Of a DNA stretch of 47,216 nucleotides, positions 24,107-33,180 are shown piece after piece (the stretch's first letter is position 1; every line of letters starts with the position of its first letter). The stretch lies in the NCBI GenBank assembly GCA_030448125.1, contig JAUJNO010000002.1:14144-61359 (forward strand). Reading direction: 5' to 3'. The translations under genes were made by a program, and so were the position numbers. This DNA is from Rubrobacteraceae bacterium (GTDB lineage: Bacteria > Actinomycetota > Rubrobacteria > Rubrobacterales > Rubrobacteraceae). The notes beneath the pieces were generated by a model. The model did not search any database. It had not been told where the DNA came from and saw nothing but the letters and a program-made list of their open reading frames with translations.

Positions 24107-24520
24107 CTACTCGAGGATGGTCTGCCGGTTGGGGACGATCCACAGCATCACCCGCTCGCTCACTACGTTCTCGTCCCCGTAGGGCTGGCCGTGGTACTTC
24201 TGCGAGAGTTCGTCGATGTGGTCCCGGGCCTCCTGCCCTCCCACCGTCTCCACGACCTCGCCGCGTACCTCAGCGTAGCGGTAAGGGTTCTGCTCGTCGC
24301 GGATCGTCAGCGTCACCCTCGGGTCGCGCTCTATGTTCTTGAACTTCCGGCGGTGCATCTCGGTGTTGACCACGACGCGCTCGCCGTCGGTGCCCACCCA
24401 GATGTACTGGGTCTGCAGGTTGCCGCTGGGCAGCACCGTGGTGATAGCCCCGTAGTTGGTCCCCTGGGCCAGCTCCACTGTGACCGGGTGCAACTCGGGG
24501 CCGTTCTTGCTGTCCGCCAT
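24107..24520 (-). CDS. PPOX-class F420/flavin-dependent enzyme
   Basis: A split-barrel protein of 137 residues in the pyridoxamine-5'-phosphate-oxidase-like superfamily. It shows YGAITTVLPSGNLQTQYIWV, VVVNTEMHRRKFKNIERDPR and VTLTIRDEQNPYRYAEVRGE in the usual order. In actinobacteria this pattern is typical of F420-dependent reductases, which act on quinones, biliverdin or similar molecules, but FMN or heme binding is also known. GGAGG lies about ten bases before the ATG. The enzyme is intact although most neighbours in this part of E3 are broken. Confidence 0.88.
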   Translation of the reverse strand: MADSKNGPELHPVTVELAQGTNYGAITTVLPSGNLQTQYIWVGTDGERVVVNTEMHRRKFKNIERDPRVTLTIRDEQNPYRYAEVRGEVVETVGGQEARDHIDELSQKYHGQPYGDENVVSERVMLWIVPNRQTILE

Positions 24521-24613
24521 GCTGCGCGCGCCTCCTCTTCTTGGTTCCGGCAGGGTATGGGTGACTTTCCTACCCCGGCAACCGGAGTCTTCTACCCAGA
24601 ACGCCCCGATCCC

Positions 24614-26631
24614 TCACGTCCGCCGCGCGCCTCTCCGCGACGCACGCCGCAACGCGGCGAGGACCAGCCCCGCGCCGACGAGCGCCGCGCCGGTGATCGC
24701 CACCAGCTTCTTCGATTTTACTGCCGTCGCTTCGCCCTCTTTGCCCGTGTCGGCCAACCCGGTCGTTCTGCCGCGCTGTCGGATCGGCGCTACAGAGCCG
24801 CTCTTCAAGCTCTCGCCGGCCAGGGCGAGCTGCGAGAGAACCCGCCTTCCGCCTCTCGTTACCGCGTTCGGTAATACGCCTTCACGCTCCTCCTCCGGAG
24901 TGGTGTGGCCCCGCCGCCTTCTCGACCAGTGCTCCGGGCTCACCTGGCATTCGGCGAGCTCGAATGTCGTGCGGTACGGCGTGAAGTCCACCTGCTTGTT
25001 CACCGCGTAGAGTGCCTGGGGCGCGCACAAAAAGAGTGCCAGAGCCTCCTCGTGCACGAACTTGTCGATGCGGTAGGAGGTCCGGGATAGTACCAGTTTG
25101 CTGGTCTCGCGCACGAGTTCCTCGTACAGCTCCTCGAACTCGGGGACGACGGGGCCGGCGCGGAACTCGCCGCTCCGGCCGCCGAAGCTGCGGTGCAGCT
25201 CGAGCGGCGGCGCGTCTGTCGTCTGCCCACTGCTCCCCACGTCGCTCCAGGCGTGGAGCAGCACGTCCCACTCCCGCGGGAGGCGCTTCTCCGCCAATCG
25301 GCGCAGGACGCCCAACTTCTCTGCGTCCGAGTAGACTCGTACCTCGACCTCGATCCCGAGCGCGCTCCTCAGATCGGCGGCGACGATCCGTGCCACGCGC
25401 TCCAACGCGCTCATGGCGGCCAACCGGAGCGGGCGGCTCCCCGAACCGCCCGCGGCGCAAACTCCGCCGCGCGGCCCGGGTCGTGCGCGTCGCGCGGTGT
25501 TCGGCCGAGCGCGCGCCGGCGAGCGGCTGGGCGTGGCCGAACATGCCTCGCGCACGACCCGTCCGCGGTCGACGCAAGATTCAGGGCCTGCCGCGCGCGC
25601 TTGTCATCGAGCGGCAGACCTTCCGCGTCGCGGTCGACGATGCCGACGACGCAGCGCATCGCGTCGATCGAGACGAGCATCGCGTTTGCGTGCTCCGACT
25701 CCTCGACGCGACGGGCGTGTTCCGGCGGTACCTCGCTCAGGATGTCGACCTCGCCCTCGGTAGTGCAGACAAGTTCGAGCGCCCCTTCGGGCGAGAGGTC
25801 GTTGCGGAAGGTCACCCCTTCGAGGCACGGGCCGCGCGCCTTATTCCAGTAGCTCGTGTTCGCCGCGAGCCGGAGGTGCGGGGTGCGATCTTCGCGGGTG
25901 GGGAGCCACGTGCAGGCGAAGGGATCCCGGCTGATGATCGCCTGCTCGTTGTCGAGGGAGGAGTAGCCTTCGACGAGGGTGAACGGTCCGGAGCCCCACG
26001 GGCCCGGCGCGTCGATCACTCACCAGTGGCCTTCGCCGGTCCCGTTGCGTTTGTAGCCGAAGCCGATCTCGTCCCAAAGCGTGTGCTCATGACGCATCGC
26101 GCGCAGCTTTCCGAGCATGAGACCGTCCGGCGCGGGCAGGCGGAAGCGTACGGTGTGCTCGCCCGCGATCTCGCAACGCGTACCCGGGAGGGGTTGAAGT
26201 GGGTGCCCGGCGGGTGCGGCGCCGCCCAGCGCATCGACTCGTCGAAGCCGCGCTTTACGGAGCGGGCGGTTAAAGCCTCGCCGTCCTGGAAGCGATTCCC
26301 CGGTCGCAGCTCGACCTCGAGCGTATGGCCATCGTCCTTCCAGGCATAGCTAGCTTTGCACAAAAAATCGGGGAGGATACCAGAGAGTAGTTTGATTCTG
26401 AACAAACCACCGTTTGTTGTGGTCTTGTAATTTATGTGAGCCTGGCAAGCTCTTCATCGCCGCCGGAACGATCGCGCCGTCGGTGTCCATGCGGACGAGC
26501 TCCTCCACGGTGTTGTAGGTGATGTAGAGCCAGTTGAGCGGGCTTGGATCTACGACGTGGAGCGTGCCGACGGGTTCGCTCGCTCGCCCCTCACCCGTAA
26601 GCAGAGACGAGATCCTCTCGGCCATACTCAT
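24614..26631 (-). pseudogene. ABC-type family 5 substrate-binding protein, multiply broken
   Basis: Pieces of an oligopeptide-binding-type protein (SBP_bac_5) lie in several minus-strand frames. The start is ATG 26631 after GGGAGGAGG, with LHVVDPSPLNWLYITYNTVE. Next comes HTLEVELRPGNRFQDGEALT near 26310, GPWGSGPFTLVEGYSS near 26000, then the C-terminal lobe (WDVLLHAWSDVGSSGQ near 25280, SYRIDKFVHEEALALFLCAP near 25060). The end adds a linker and a possible helix, VAITGAALVGAGLVLAALRR. No signal peptide is visible at the N-terminus. An AT-rich block of about 85 bp (26355-26440) interrupts the frame. Frameshifts occur near 25440-25600 and 26020. Confidence 0.75.
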
Positions 26632-26930
26632 GCTCAAAACCTCCTCCCTGCTCAGCAAACCCGTGTGCCACGAGTCGCTGCCGGCTTGCTTGTGCGACGG
26701 CATGATCCTGCCCGTTAGAACCACCGCTAACACCTATGGCCCTCGGCGCAGCAGGTACCTCGCCGCCCGCGCGCCGGAGTGGTCAAATCTCGGAGACCGG
26801 CACTGGAAGAGGTACGCCGCCGGAAAGAGCGCTCCTCAAAGCGGCGCGCGGCGACCGCCCGAAGACTCGTCGCCCTCGATCCTCCCCTGAGCGCAAGGCC
26901 TCGCCTCCTCAAAGCGGCGCGCGGCGACCG
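26632..26930. other. Gene-debris region with a 27-bp direct repeat
   Basis: No intact gene. A 27-bp sequence, CTCCTCAAAGCGGCGCGCGG continued by CGACCGC, occurs at 26832-26858 and 26906-26932. A nearby stretch (about 26868-26903) resembles 27711-27750, in the HxlR relic. This suggests local duplication and rearrangement that removed the front of the following integrase. Confidence 0.45.
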
Positions 26931-27418
26931 CGAACCGCTGGCCCTCAAGTCGGAAGACCTGGCCCTCGAAGCGGGCACGCTCCGGGTGCGGCGAACTTGA
27001 CCACGGGAGGCAAATACTCCACGGCAGAGCCGAAGACCAGAAAGAGCTGCCGCATCGTGCGCCTCACCGCTGGCGCGGTAGCGGCCCTTCGGGGCCCCAC
27101 CTGAAGCGCCAGATGGGGGAGATGGACAAGCCCGGCGGCCTCGTCTTCGCCAATGAGACCGGCGGGATCATCAACCCCTCGAACCTCCGCAACCGCTCGT
27201 TCGCGCGGGTTCTCGAGCGCGAGGCCTCCCCGCCGACATCCGCTTCCACGACCTGCGGCACGCATGCGCGACGCTCCTGCTGTCAAGGAACGTAGACTCC
27301 AAGGTCGTCTCCGAGATGCTCGGGCACGCTAACACAGCGATCACGCTGGACACCCTACTCGTACGTCCTCCCGGACATGCAGGAGAAGGCTGCGGCTCTG
27401 GAGGAAGCGCTGCGGTAG
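26931..27418 (+). pseudogene. Tyrosine integrase catalytic-domain relic
   Basis: Fragments in different frames give, in order, LALKSEDLALEAGTLRVRR, a KTRKSCRIVRLTAGAVAAL segment, GGLVFANETGGIINPSNLRN, then a shifted FHDLRHACATLL region and VSEMLGHANTAITLDTYS with SYVLPDMQEKAAALEEALR. These match the catalytic domain of actinobacterial tyrosine integrases, including HxLRH, the LGHA box and the nucleophile Tyr. At least three frameshifts make it inactive. It is probably the former integrase of element E3, though it is not next to a tRNA copy. Confidence 0.8.
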
Positions 27419-27589
27419 CCGGTGTGCCTAAGAGGATCTTCGGGACGCGGTGCGGTGGCAGGTCCGGGCACGCCAAGAGGGTATGAGCATTAAGTCCATG
27501 CTCTCAGGGAAGCTCGCAGCGCCGAACCGCAGAGCTCACTGCACGGCGTGGGGCCGCTACGAAGTCGTTCGCCGCGTCGAGAAGATCAG
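27419..27589. other. Gap between integrase relic and HxlR relic
   Basis: I see no gene, repeat or hairpin worth naming in these 171 bases. Confidence 0.4.
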
Positions 27590-28257
27590 CGGTACGGGAG
27601 TGAATGCGCGCTGGTGTCGGGCGGCGCCCGAGCAGTGGGTGTTACGTACCGACGGCGGGCGCGGCCGGCTCGGGCAGGGAGAAGAGGCCGAGGAAGCGCT
27701 CTACCGCCGATTCGTCGCCCTCGAGGGTCCCTGGAGCGCAAGGCCTCGGCGAGCCCTCGGCCTTCGAGCGCGGCTAGCGTGCCGGCGTCGGTCTCGATGG
27801 TCCCGTCGGCGTCGCTCGACCTCGAAGCGACCGTCCGCAACCTCGGCGCGGAAGCGATCCTCGCCGAGCCGCAGCTCGCCCCGTGAGCGGCCGAGCGAGA
27901 TGACGACCGGCTCGAGGAGATGACGAGTCCGTCAATCGTAGACCCGGATGCCGGCGGCGGGGAAGCTTTCGGCGCCGCACCACCCCGGCCCGCTCCAGCT
28001 CGCGCAGACGCTGGGCGAGGACGTTGGGGCTCGCGTGGGTATGCCCGCCCGCAGGTCGGTGAAGCGCTTGGGGCCGAGGAGCAGCTCGCGCACGACCAGC
28101 AGCGCCCAGCGCTCGTGGGGCCTACGAGGTCCAGGGCGTGACGCCGGCGCGCACCCGTCGTCGTATGCTCCAGCTCGCGCATGGTGCCAGCTCGCCATCG
28201 CAGCGCCCAAGAGTGCGCCGCCGCGCACCCGTCATCGTACGTGCGCATGGTAGCCAT
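27590..28257 (-). pseudogene. HxlR-type regulator with C-terminal domain, frameshifted
   Basis: The minus strand contains MRTYDDGCAAAH at the start, then RWALLVVRELLLGPKRFTDL in another frame (near 28090), RRRKLPPP-type and VYD segments near 27960, and GTIETDAGTLAALEG near 27790. This is the order of an HxlR winged-helix regulator followed by an SCP2-like domain. The first 60 bases are partly duplicated (YDDGCA occurs twice). Multiple frameshifts prevent translation. It diverges from the DUF1579 gene across an AT-rich 70-bp promoter region. Confidence 0.7.
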
Positions 28258-28377
28258 GCCAAAGGAGTCCTGATTCGCATTTATTTAGATGCCTCTTTGA
28301 ATTTACTAGTTGTTTTTTAGGACCACCGTCGTATGCTCCGACCAGAGGATCGCAACCCGACGGAAGGAGAAGCCGTT

Positions 28378-28863
28378 ATGGCGGATGACGACATCGACAA
28401 CGCTCAAGCTCAGCAGCAGGCACCCCAGCCAAATCCCGCGCTCAAGAGCCTGGAGGTCATGGTCGGCACGTGGGACTTGAAGGGCCGTGAGTCCGGCACA
28501 GATGGAGAGATCCATGGACAGGTTAGCTTCGAGTGGATGGAAGGCGGCTTCTACCTTGTCCAGCGCGTCGACATCGACTTCGTCGGCCGGAAGATTACGG
28601 GTACCGAGTACATCGGATACGACGAGTCGGGCGAGGCTCTGAAGTCGTACTTCTTCAGCAACACGGGGCCTGGCCCCTTCGGGGGAGTTGCCCTCGAGTA
28701 CGTGTGGGATGTAGGCGACGACACCCTGACGATCTGGGGTGGGTTCGTCGGCTCTCCGGCCAACTTCAAGGGGAAGTTCAGCGACGACCACAACGCCATC
28801 ACCGGCCGCTGGGAGTGGCCAGGGAGGTGGCTACGAGGCGACCATGACCAGGGTCAAGAGTGA
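28378..28863 (+). CDS. DUF1579-like protein
   Basis: About 161 residues. It contains LEVMVGTWDLKGRESGTDGE, FEWMEGGFYLVQRVDID, then GYDESGEALKSYFFSNTG and LTIWGGFVGSPANFKGKF, the beta-rich pattern of DUF1579 proteins; the fold is lipocalin- or THAP4-like by analogy. GGAAGGAG precedes ATG 28378; the frame extends upstream without a ribosome site. The last residues look wrong: shifting frame near 28820 would give GGGYEATMTRVKSE and a stop at 28865-28867, which is the expected end for the family. A one-base change has probably altered the C-terminus. Confidence 0.78.
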   Translation: MADDDIDNAQAQQQAPQPNPALKSLEVMVGTWDLKGRESGTDGEIHGQVSFEWMEGGFYLVQRVDIDFVGRKITGTEYIGYDESGEALKSYFFSNTGPGPFGGVALEYVWDVGDDTLTIWGGFVGSPANFKGKFSDDHNAITGRWEWPGRWLRGDHDQGQE

Positions 28864-28953
28864 ATAGACGTTAACTAAGTACCCCATAGGTAGTCGCCAC
28901 CAGTTCTACTGGTGGTTTGACCACGGTGCTCCGTCGAGGAAAGGAGAATCAAC

Positions 28954-29517
28954 ATGAGAAAGGTAACCGCAGGGTTGTTTGTGTCACTGGACGGCGTCAC
29001 GGAATCGCCGGAAAAGTGGCAACTCCCGTACTTCAACGACGAGATGGGAGAGGCGATCGGGGTGGCGATGGCCGCGGCGGACGCCATGCTCCTCGGGCGG
29101 GTGACCTATCAGGAGTTCGCATCGTACTGGCCGGGAGTGTCTTCCGAAGACCAACCGTTTGCGGACTACATGAACAACACGCCCAAGTACGTCGTTTCCA
29201 CGACCCTGGATAAGGTCGAGTGGAACAATTCGACGCTCATCAAAGGCAACGTCGCGGAAGAGATCACCAGGCTGAAGCAGCAACCCGGTAAGAACATCGG
29301 GATCACCGGCAGCGCCACGCTTGTTCAATCCCTACTACAAGAAGACCTCCTCGACGAGCTTGGGCTCATGGTCCACCCCGTCGTCGTGGGTAGCGGAAAG
29401 CACCTCTTCGAGGACGGGGGCGATACGAAGGTTCTGAGGCTCGTAGAGACGAAGACGTTCGGTTCGGGCGTCGTTGTTCTTTCCTACCAGCCGGCAGGAA
29501 AGGAAGTGGAAGTTTAA
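28954..29517 (+). CDS. Dihydrofolate reductase family protein (RibD_C), copy 1
   Basis: A 187-residue RibD C-terminal-domain protein, the superfamily of riboflavin-pathway reductases and DHFR-like enzymes that use NADPH. It has the family start VTAGLFVSLDGVTESPEKW, then AAADAMLLGRVTYQEFASYW, the central YVVSTTLDKVEWNNSTLI, ITGSATLVQSLL and VHPVVVGSGKHLF. AAAGGAG precedes the ATG. A closely related paralogue lies 3 kb downstream (31959). Members in accessory DNA are usually uncharacterised reductases, not true DHFRs. The end overlaps the open frame of the following transporter. Confidence 0.9.
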   Translation: MRKVTAGLFVSLDGVTESPEKWQLPYFNDEMGEAIGVAMAAADAMLLGRVTYQEFASYWPGVSSEDQPFADYMNNTPKYVVSTTLDKVEWNNSTLIKGNVAEEITRLKQQPGKNIGITGSATLVQSLLQEDLLDELGLMVHPVVVGSGKHLFEDGGDTKVLRLVETKTFGSGVVVLSYQPAGKEVEV

Positions 29518-29557
29518 ATGGAAACGGGCGATAGATGAGTTCGAAGTCTGCGAAGGG

Positions 29558-31183
29558 ATGGGTTCTTGCTATGACGTCGGGGCCGGGAGGCCAGGAGCCG
29601 TACGTGGGGGTAGTCGCGCCTTCGAAAGCGAAGGAGCACCGGCGTCCGGTAAGGACGACCGCAAGCGCTGGCTGGCGCTGCTGCTGGTGTGCGCGGCGCA
29701 GCTGATGATCGTCCTCGACGGCACGATCGTGAACGTGGCGTTGCCCGTCATCCAGAGCTCCCTGGGCTTCTCCGAGGTCTCGCTGTCGTGGGTGGTTAAC
29801 GCCTACCTCCTGACCTTCGGCGGCTTCCTGCTCCTCGGCGGCAGGGCCGGCGACCTCTTCGGTCGGAGGCGGGTGTTCATGGTCGGGCTCGCCCTCTTCA
29901 CGCTCGCCTCGCTCTTTTGCGGGCTCGCGGGCTCGCAGGCGTTGCTGGTCGCGGCGCGCGCGGTGCAGGGGTTGGGCGGGGCGATCATCGCGCCGGCGGC
30001 GCTCTCGATCATCATAACCACCTTCACCGAGCCCACAGACCGGGCCAGGGCGATGGGCATCTGGGGGTTCGTGGTCTCCGGCGGGGGGACCATCGGCGTG
30101 CTCCTGGGCGGGGTCCTCGTGGGTACGCTCGGGTGGCCTTGGATCTTCCTGGTCAACCTCCCCATCGGCATCGTCGCCCTGGCCCTTTGCCGGCCGCTGC
30201 TGGACGCCGGTCGTGTTGAGAGCACAGACGTGAACGGCGGCGGGTTCGACCTCGCCGGCGCCCTGCTCGTGACCGCGTCGCTCGTGGCGGCCGTCTACGC
30301 CATCATCGGGGCCAACACCGTCGGGTGGGCCTCGGCGCGGACCGTCATCCTACTGGCGGTCGCCGCGTCGCTGATGGGCCTCTTCGTCGTGGTCGAGTCG
30401 CGAACGCGGGTTCCGCTGGTCCCGCTCGGCATCTTCCGCTCGCGCAACCTGACGGTGAGCAACGTGGTCATGGTACTCACCGTAGCGGGGATCTTCGGAT
30501 GGTTCTTCTTCAGCGCCCTCTACCTGCAGCGGGTGTTGGGCTACGGCTCTCTACAGACTGGCCTGGCCTTCCTGCCCGCGATGCTCATCCTGGGGGCCCT
30601 CTCCTACAGCGCCGCCGCCAAGGTCGTCAACCGCATCGGCGTCAAGCCGATGCTGATGGTCGGGATGGCGTCGCTCGTTATCTCGCTGCTGCTCTTCGCA
30701 CGTGCCCCGGTCGGGGGAAGCTTCCTTGTGGACGTCCTGCCCGGGATGCTCCTGCTGGGGTTCGGGGCCTCGTTCGCCTTCCTCACGGTGATCCTGGCCT
30801 CCGTGAGTGGCATGCCCGAGCGCGATGCCGGCCTGGCGTCCGGGCTCGTCAACACCGCCCAGCAGCTGGGTGGGGCGCTCGGCCTGGCGGTGCTCGCCAG
30901 CGTCGCGGCCTCCCGGACCGAGGGTCTCGGCGGCGCGGGGAGCGAGCCGGTAGCCGCCCTCAACGGGGGCTACCACGCCGCCTTCCTCCTGAGCGCGATC
31001 TTCGTCGCCCTCGCCGCCGTCCTCGCTGCGGCGCTATTGAGGCTCAACAAGGATGGTAAGGAGGCCGGTGGGAAGACGCCTACCCCGTCTTCCGAGGCGG
31101 GTGCCGGCGGAGCTGGGCCCACTCCGGACATCTCGGCGGATGCCCCGGCGAACGAGCGCAAGACACCCGAGGAGAGAGGCTAG
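29558..31183 (+). CDS. MFS drug exporter, DHA2 (EmrB/QacA) family
   Basis: A proton-driven multidrug exporter of about 541 residues with 14 predicted membrane helices. The first helix contains LMIVLDGTIVNVALPVIQ (motif D1 of DHA2). Then come GGRAGDLFGRRRVFM (motif A) and AARAVQGLGGAIIAPAALS (motif B). The fifth helix has the antiporter signature GGGTIGVLLGGVL (motif C). A hydrophilic tail rich in Pro, Gly and Ser follows. The start is uncertain: the open frame begins at 29474 inside the upstream gene, and ATG 29558 has only GAAGGG directly before it. It probably forms a unit with the RibD_C gene. Confidence 0.88.
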   Translation: MGSCYDVGAGRPGAVRGGSRAFESEGAPASGKDDRKRWLALLLVCAAQLMIVLDGTIVNVALPVIQSSLGFSEVSLSWVVNAYLLTFGGFLLLGGRAGDLFGRRRVFMVGLALFTLASLFCGLAGSQALLVAARAVQGLGGAIIAPAALSIIITTFTEPTDRARAMGIWGFVVSGGGTIGVLLGGVLVGTLGWPWIFLVNLPIGIVALALCRPLLDAGRVESTDVNGGGFDLAGALLVTASLVAAVYAIIGANTVGWASARTVILLAVAASLMGLFVVVESRTRVPLVPLGIFRSRNLTVSNVVMVLTVAGIFGWFFFSALYLQRVLGYGSLQTGLAFLPAMLILGALSYSAAAKVVNRIGVKPMLMVGMASLVISLLLFARAPVGGSFLVDVLPGMLLLGFGASFAFLTVILASVSGMPERDAGLASGLVNTAQQLGGALGLAVLASVAASRTEGLGGAGSEPVAALNGGYHAAFLLSAIFVALAAVLAAALLRLNKDGKEAGGKTPTPSSEAGAGGAGPTPDISADAPANERKTPEERG

Positions 31184-31237
31184 CGTATGTACCTGCCCTG
31201 AGAGAAGCAGTGCAACACAAGGGAGGTGGAACCAGAC

Positions 31238-31591
31238 ATGGCTATCGATAGTGTTCTCGCGGGAATCGCAGTCAACGATTTCGCCTCGGCACTCACCTGG
31301 TACGAGCGACTTCTCGGCCGTCCTGCCGACGCTGCACCGATGGAGGGGTTGGCCGAGTGGCATCTCTCCGAGTATGGAGGGATACAACTGATTTACGATG
31401 AGGACCGCGCAGGATCGTCCTACGTCACCCTCGTGGTGACCAGTCTTGACGATCAGCTCGCCGCACTGAAGGCGGAGGGAATACCCGTCGGACCGACGCA
31501 GGGGACCCCAGGGCTCGTGAAGGCTGCCACGGCGACCGATCCCGAAGGCAACCGGGTCACCTTCGCGGAGGACCTCGCCGGTAAGAACTGA
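31238..31591 (+). CDS. VOC (glyoxalase-like) protein
   Basis: A 117-residue vicinal-oxygen-chelate domain. The first beta-alpha unit is IDSVLAGIAVNDFASALTWY, followed by ERLLGRPAD. Later strands are YVTLVVTSLDDQLAALKAEG and ATATDPEGNRVTFAEDL. The usual metal-binding His is missing from the first strand, so it may act in drug binding or as an unknown lyase. GGGAGGTGG precedes ATG 31238. It lies directly downstream of the MFS exporter and may help resistance to the same compound, which is inference. Confidence 0.88.
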   Translation: MAIDSVLAGIAVNDFASALTWYERLLGRPADAAPMEGLAEWHLSEYGGIQLIYDEDRAGSSYVTLVVTSLDDQLAALKAEGIPVGPTQGTPGLVKAATATDPEGNRVTFAEDLAGKN

Positions 31592-31653
31592 AATCTTCTT
31601 GGCCTCGCAGTTCGATGAACACGAAATGCAAGACAGAGTCGGAGGAGGCTCGA

Positions 31654-31957
31654 ATGGGCTTGAGCAAGTACAAGGTGGCTGCGGGTATCGTAGTCTCGGA
31701 CATGGACAGGGCCGGGGAGTTCTACGAGGGAAAGCTCGGCCTCTCGGTGGGTACGCGGCGGAGCGAACATCGCCCAGCAATGCCTGAAGGTCGGGCTTGT
31801 GGACGAAATGCAGATTCACCTCGTACCCGTACTGCTCGGTGCGGGTATTCGACTGTTCGACCACACTGGCGCCGAGCGAATCAAACTGGAGAGAACCGGG
31901 GTGATCGAGTCCCCGTCCGCCACTCATCTGAGATTCCGCGTCGTAAAGGAGGATTGA
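31654..31957 (+). pseudogene. Chimeric relic: VOC start joined to RibD_C end
   Basis: The first part (to about 31755) reads MGLSKYKVAAGIVVSDMDRA and EFYEGKLGLSVG, the start of a VOC protein. From about 31761, in another frame, the sequence becomes ANIAQQCLKVGLVDEMQIHL and VPVLLGAGIRLFDHTG, which is the C-terminal third of a RibD_C protein, ending with LRFRVVKED at 31957. A deletion between two neighbouring genes has joined their remains. The AAGGAGG of the next gene lies in the last codons. Confidence 0.75.
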
Positions 31958-31958
31958 C

Positions 31959-32498
31959 ATGAGAAAACTAGTCGTAGCGGAGTACGTGTCACTGGACGGC
32001 GTCATGGAGGAGCCATCTTGGACCGGGCCATACTTCAACGAAGAGGTGGCGAAATTTCAATTCGATCTGCTATTTGCGAGCGACGCTCTTCTCCTGGGGC
32101 GGGTGACCTACCAGGGTTTTGCAGCCGCCTGGCCATCCATGACGGATGAAGAGGGTTTTGCTGACAGAATGAATAGCCTCCCCAAGTTCGTTGTTTCAAC
32201 GACCCTGGAAGAGGTCGAGTGGAACAATTCAAGCCTGATTAAAGGGAACGTCGCGGAAGAAGTTTCCAGGCTGAAGCAGCAGCCCGGTCAGGACATCTTG
32301 ATCTACGGCAGTGGCGATCTCGTCCACACGCTGATGCAGCACGACCTCATCGACGAGTATCGGCTCATGGTCCATCCCGTTGTCCTGGGGGGCGGAAAGC
32401 GTCTCTTCGGAGAGGGGAGCGACACGAAAGCTCTGAGACTCGTGGAAACAAAGACGTTCAGTTCAGGCGTCGTTGTCCTTTCCTACCAGCCAGCGTAG
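31959..32498 (+). CDS. Dihydrofolate reductase family protein (RibD_C), copy 2
   Basis: A 179-residue paralogue of the gene at 28954. It starts MRKLVVAEYVSLDGVMEEPS and shares the blocks LLLGRVTYQGFAAAWP, EEVEWNNSSLIKGNVAEE, LKQQPGQDILIYGSGDLVHT and VHPVVLGGGKRLFGEGSDTK. Judged by eye, the two proteins are strongly similar in their second halves, including at the DNA level, so they arose by duplication. AAGGAGG precedes the ATG. A hairpin terminator follows about 120 bases downstream. Confidence 0.9.
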   Translation: MRKLVVAEYVSLDGVMEEPSWTGPYFNEEVAKFQFDLLFASDALLLGRVTYQGFAAAWPSMTDEEGFADRMNSLPKFVVSTTLEEVEWNNSSLIKGNVAEEVSRLKQQPGQDILIYGSGDLVHTLMQHDLIDEYRLMVHPVVLGGGKRLFGEGSDTKALRLVETKTFSSGVVVLSYQPA

Positions 32499-32612
32499 AG
32501 TCCACAAGAAGAAACTGCGGCTGGACCTGCGAACCAGAAAGGATCTCCCATGCAAGACAAGACCCTGGAGGGGTCTGGCCCGCAGCACCCCACGTTGCAA
32601 TACGGTTGCAGT

Positions 32613-32652
32613 AAAAGGCCCCCGGCCCGAAAACCGGAGGCTTCTCTTTTAC
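32613..32652 (+). terminator. Terminator after RibD_C copy 2
   Basis: GCCCCCGG and CCGGAGGC form a GC-rich hairpin (one mismatch) around a CCCGAAAA loop, followed by TTCTCTTTT on the plus strand. Confidence 0.55.
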
Positions 32653-32675
32653 CGCTATTTGCGGGTCTTTCTAAA

Positions 32676-32722
32676 GTGGGCGATGCCCTATCGAACCAGC
32701 GACCTCTGCCGTGTGAAGGCAG
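32676..32722. repeat. tRNA-Val 3'-half copy (E3/E2 boundary)
   Basis: This matches the 3' half of the tRNA-Val(CAC) gene at 40384-40431 with a small T-arm deletion and a few changes. From TCGAACCAGCGACC through GTGTGAAGGCAG it is identical. CTGCAAAACGG at 32763 follows, like the motif beside the intact tRNA. Confidence 0.8.
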
Positions 32723-33180
32723 AGTGATGATACCGTGGTTGTCCGCCATTGTTCAGAAATATCTGCAAAACGGCAGATTCTTCTTTAACACTCGCTGCAC
32801 TTGTTCGCCTGGGTTGGTGTACTAGGGGTGACCTTCGCCGGTATATCTACGGTCCCAATCGCCGCGACTTTTTGGAAGCTGGACTCTGACCGGTACAAAG
32901 GTCAGACGGTGTGATCCATTGGTTTGCGATCTCCCGCCGCGGGAGGTCCAGGTGGCGGCTCGATGTCGCGCAACCCACGAAGATAACAGTAGAGGTAGCG
33001 CCGTCGCGGGAAGTTGGTCCGCTCCAGCGAACGCTGCCGGCCTCTACCGAACGTGGGGTTTGGCGAAGCTTGACCTGTACGAAGGTTCAGGCCAAAAACC
33101 GTCCCCCCGTACGATGCGCTAATCCTTTTCCCGATACAACATGAAGGTGCACAAGGCAAGCCAAGAGAAGGAGAGGCACC
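32723..33180. other. Left end of E2 and promoter region U1
   Basis: No gene is supported. The block at about 32891-32940 (GTCAGACGGTGTGATCCATT and GCGATCTCC) and the last 50 bases before 33181 (CAAGGCAAGCC-AGAGAAGGAG) are repeated upstream of the gene at 33734, where the copy is about 130 bp shorter. It probably contains a shared promoter and leader. Confidence 0.5.

Noticed and set aside
25012..26349. 445-codon plus-strand open frame
   Set aside because: It is the complement of the broken substrate-binding-protein gene and consists mostly of Arg, Ala and Pro.
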